Shown: piece by piece, positions 4,849-6,920 of the stretch | Position numbering within the stretch: the first letter of the stretch is position 1 | Layout of the letters: every line of letters begins with the position of its first letter | Assembly: GCA_964389475.1 (NCBI GenBank) | Contig: CAYMFD010000147.1 | Span: 1 to 6,920, forward strand | Direction: 5' to 3' | From: CAYMFD01 sp964389475 | Lineage (GTDB): Bacteria > Bacteroidota > Bacteroidia > Chitinophagales > Saprospiraceae | DNA length: 6,920 nucleotides | The notes under the pieces: model-generated | What the model was told of the DNA's origin: nothing | Databases searched by the model: none | What the model saw: the letters and a program-made list of their open reading frames with translations, nothing else | Translations under genes and position numbers: made by a program

Positions 4849-6837
4849 ATGAAACCCCTATTCATCACAGCTTTTACAATACTGGCTTACTGCACAATCG
4901 CTCAGCCCTCGACCTACCCTGACATTGAGTACTCAACCCTAACCCGCATGGACGTACAGGGCGATGTAATCGCAGCCTACGGCACTTGCGATATAATGTA
5001 CTTATCAACCGATCGCGGCACTACCTGGTCGATTATCAATAACCTCAGTCACAACATCAATGATATCGCGATCCTAGCAAGACGAGGTAGTATGTTAGTG
5101 GCTAGCACACAAGGTATTCTTGAGCTAGACTACCAAGGAAATATCATTGACAATCACCTAGAGACAGCACTTAATGAGGTTGAAGCCGACGCCACCCACA
5201 TCTATGCTAACATGCAAGGCGTGATCTATGAGGCCCGCACCTCAGATCTCGTATTTACAGAAGTTGCAGCTGATACGCTTAGTATCAATTTCGCGATCAT
5301 GGAACTGACAGACAATTATCTATACGCAGCAGCATGGGATGGCCGCCTACTTAAGGTCGATAGGTCTACGCATCAGATACAAGTCATGCATAGCCTTGGC
5401 GGTAGAGTCGGAGCTCTATCGATGACAGATGACAACAACGGCTACCTAGTACCACCATCGAGGACAGAAGTCCTACATACCACCGACGGCTGGAAGACCT
5501 TTAGCGCCGCCCGTGGATTTCCCGAAGCTATCAACCCTATATGTTCGGGTGACACCGTCCTTACCATCAACACCAATCGTATCTACCGATCCACCGATGC
5601 CGGAGAGACGTCGGAGCGAGTTACTACTGCTAATAGTCGGGAGTTCGTTTTGACAAGTGATGCTCAGTTTGATCATCAAGGCCGCCTATACGTCATAGGC
5701 CGAGCCAATATGATCGGCTACTCGGACGATTTGGGTGATACATTCACCTTCTTCGATCCATACAACCGGTCCAATCTCTACGACATAGATCTCAATACGC
5801 CGGGAGTAGGCTGGGCAGTCGGTGCCTGGAATACCCTATTGCATACCACAGACAATGGAGTATCCTGGACTGATCAAGACCTCGAAATCGGGATGCAGGA
5901 TGTGCTTTGGCATGTGGCCACCTTGCCAGACGGGACGGCCTTGGTTGCGTCTAGTAGAGAGCTGATCCACCTATCTAGTACTGATATCATCAGCAGACAA
6001 GATCGAGCTATGATCGAGGACATGTACTACGACGAAGCTACCGAAACCATCATAATAGGTCAACGCGGTAGTAGCGGTAGCGATATTATGATCAGCACCG
6101 ACAACGGCGCAACGTGGCTAAGCGTCCTATCGACGTCGATAGAATACCCTATCATCAGTCGATCCTATGATGGAAGTATCAACGTGGCAGGAGGGACGGA
6201 AGTCTACTATACCTCTACTGACCTAGGGGCCACATGGGAGGAAGTAACTACTAATCTGGAGCGAATAGTAAGGATATCTCGCATCAATGATCAGGAGGTA
6301 TTAGCCCTAGAGTATGGTAAGATCTACAAGAGTAATGATGGCGGACAGTCCTTTCTACAGCTTGCCTCTGGATATGCGATCAGAGATGTGGTAGTAGTCG
6401 ATGAGGACACCTACTTCTACACAACTAGGACCAGTAATACGACTGCATTGAGGGTAACGGAGGACGGTGGTCAGACATGGACCATCCAGCACCGCAACTG
6501 CATTGCTACCAATGATTTTGAGGTGACCAGCGACGGTCGGGTCCTCATGGCTCAGGATTATGGACACATCAACACCTACCAGATGCCTATGCCTACAGAT
6601 ATTAAGGAGGTGTTGTTCGCCGAACTATCCATCTACCCTAATCCTGTAAGTAGTGGCCAGACCATTCACCTAGGTGAGTCTGTCGCCTCGGTCCGTGTCT
6701 ATGACCTCAATGGCCGTCATATATCACATGATCTGTACACAAATAAACTTACCATCAATGCAGAGCCAGGCTTATACATTGTTGAGGCCTCAACAGCAAG
6801 TGGTCAGCGTAGCATCACTAAATTGGTGGTACAGTAG
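4849..6837 (+). CDS. Secreted Asp-box beta-propeller protein with T9SS type A sorting domain
   Basis: The 662-residue product starts with a Sec signal peptide (MKPLFITAFTILAYCTIA, probable cut before Q19). The body is a run of beta-propeller blades marked by Asp-box-like motifs: STDRGTTW (53), TTDGWKTF (211), STDAGETS (248), SDDLGDTF (292), TTDNGVSW (333), STDNGATW (416), STDLGATW (456), SNDGGQSF (495) and TEDGGQTW (537). Such repeats occur in sialidases, sortilin-type and Ycf48-like proteins; I see no sialidase FRIP motif, so a binding or structural role is more likely than glycan cleavage. Residues 593-662 are the sorting domain: LSIYPNPVSSGQ, then VRVYDLNGR, GLYIVEA and a final KLVVQ. This domain is recognised by the type IX secretion system and removed as the protein reaches the surface or medium. 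C15 is preceded by Y, so a lipoprotein is unlikely. The ligand is unknown. Confidence 0.93.
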   Translation: MKPLFITAFTILAYCTIAQPSTYPDIEYSTLTRMDVQGDVIAAYGTCDIMYLSTDRGTTWSIINNLSHNINDIAILARRGSMLVASTQGILELDYQGNIIDNHLETALNEVEADATHIYANMQGVIYEARTSDLVFTEVAADTLSINFAIMELTDNYLYAAAWDGRLLKVDRSTHQIQVMHSLGGRVGALSMTDDNNGYLVPPSRTEVLHTTDGWKTFSAARGFPEAINPICSGDTVLTINTNRIYRSTDAGETSERVTTANSREFVLTSDAQFDHQGRLYVIGRANMIGYSDDLGDTFTFFDPYNRSNLYDIDLNTPGVGWAVGAWNTLLHTTDNGVSWTDQDLEIGMQDVLWHVATLPDGTALVASSRELIHLSSTDIISRQDRAMIEDMYYDEATETIIIGQRGSSGSDIMISTDNGATWLSVLSTSIEYPIISRSYDGSINVAGGTEVYYTSTDLGATWEEVTTNLERIVRISRINDQEVLALEYGKIYKSNDGGQSFLQLASGYAIRDVVVVDEDTYFYTTRTSNTTALRVTEDGGQTWTIQHRNCIATNDFEVTSDGRVLMAQDYGHINTYQMPMPTDIKEVLFAELSIYPNPVSSGQTIHLGESVASVRVYDLNGRHISHDLYTNKLTINAEPGLYIVEASTASGQRSITKLVVQ

Positions 6838-6854
6838 GAGGCGTGTGAGATGGC

Positions 6855-6917
6855 TTTTCGACCAGCTCAATGACCTTGAGCTGTGAAGGAAAACAGCATT
6901 TCGACCGAGCTCAATTG
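6855..6917. repeat. Hairpin-forming intergenic repeat with a second, edge-proximal copy
   Basis: CAGCTCAA (6863-6870) and TTGAGCTG (6876-6883) form a perfect 8-base stem around TGACC. An outer TTTTC (6855-6859) and GAAAA (6889-6893) extend it across a 3-by-5 internal loop. The left half recurs downstream: TTTCGACC-AGCTCAAT at 6856-6871 and TTTCGACCGAGCTCAAT at 6899-6915, differing by one inserted G. The layout resembles the short TTCGAC...GCTCAA palindromic repeats scattered between genes in many Bacteroidota, a comparison made from memory. It lies 17 bases after the T9SS cargo stop. No T-run follows, so it is not a standard terminator, although it could protect an mRNA 3' end. Confidence 0.7.
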
Positions 6918-6920
6918 TAG

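Noticed and set aside
4849..4902. Lipoprotein signal around C15 of the T9SS cargo (LAYC)
   Set aside because: The residue before Cys is Tyr rather than Gly, Ala or Ser, and a later AxA-like cut site before Q19 fits signal peptidase I better; T9SS cargo normally uses that route.
6855..6893. Standard intrinsic terminator after the T9SS cargo gene
   Set aside because: The stem is good, but no T-run follows on either strand, and part of the sequence recurs downstream, so an intergenic repeat is the better call.

Overview
The window looks like ordinary chromosome from a member of the Bacteroidota. The strongest evidence is a large secreted protein at 4849-6837 that ends in a type IX secretion (T9SS) sorting domain. 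The YebC protein also has the N-terminus typical of this phylum (MGRAFEFRKARKFKRW), start codons lack clear Shine-Dalgarno sequences, and some upstream regions carry partial matches to the Bacteroidota promoter (TTG ... TAnnTTTG). I cannot settle the class or genus. A T9SS-bearing lineage with roughly balanced base composition, such as Saprospiria or a relative, fits but is not proven.

Layout. At 1-210 (minus) is the start of a small two-helix membrane protein that runs off the left edge. A 129-base divergent gap follows. At 340-810 (plus) is a small Spo0M-like, arrestin-fold protein. It converges on a three-gene minus-strand block, and the two facing genes share a single CTAG as both stop codons. 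In the direction of transcription the block is a YciO/TsaC-family protein (3562-2948), a DEAD-box RNA helicase with an Arg/Gly-rich tail (2930-1632) and yebC (1544-807). The YciO-helicase gap is 17 bases. The helicase-yebC gap is 87 bases and holds a regular 9-base repeat next to a G-free leader. From a 65-base divergent gap, a family 2 glycosyltransferase with an extra C-terminal Rossmann-like domain (3628-4620) reads to the right. After a 228-base gap with a long stem-loop comes the 662-residue T9SS cargo protein built from Asp-box propeller repeats. The right edge holds a hairpin-forming intergenic repeat, with a second partial copy cut by the window end.

Functional reading. The minus-strand block groups three proteins of families tied to translation and RNA: tRNA threonylcarbamoylation, RNA remodelling, and YebC assistance of ribosomes on difficult sequences. 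They may form one operon. The glycosyltransferase and the T9SS cargo are both cell-surface functions, but nothing shows that they act together. I found no mobile element, CRISPR array, RNA gene or phage gene, and no clear evidence of a new system. The points most worth checking are the repeat-bearing yebC leader, the two-domain glycosyltransferase and the terminal intergenic repeat.
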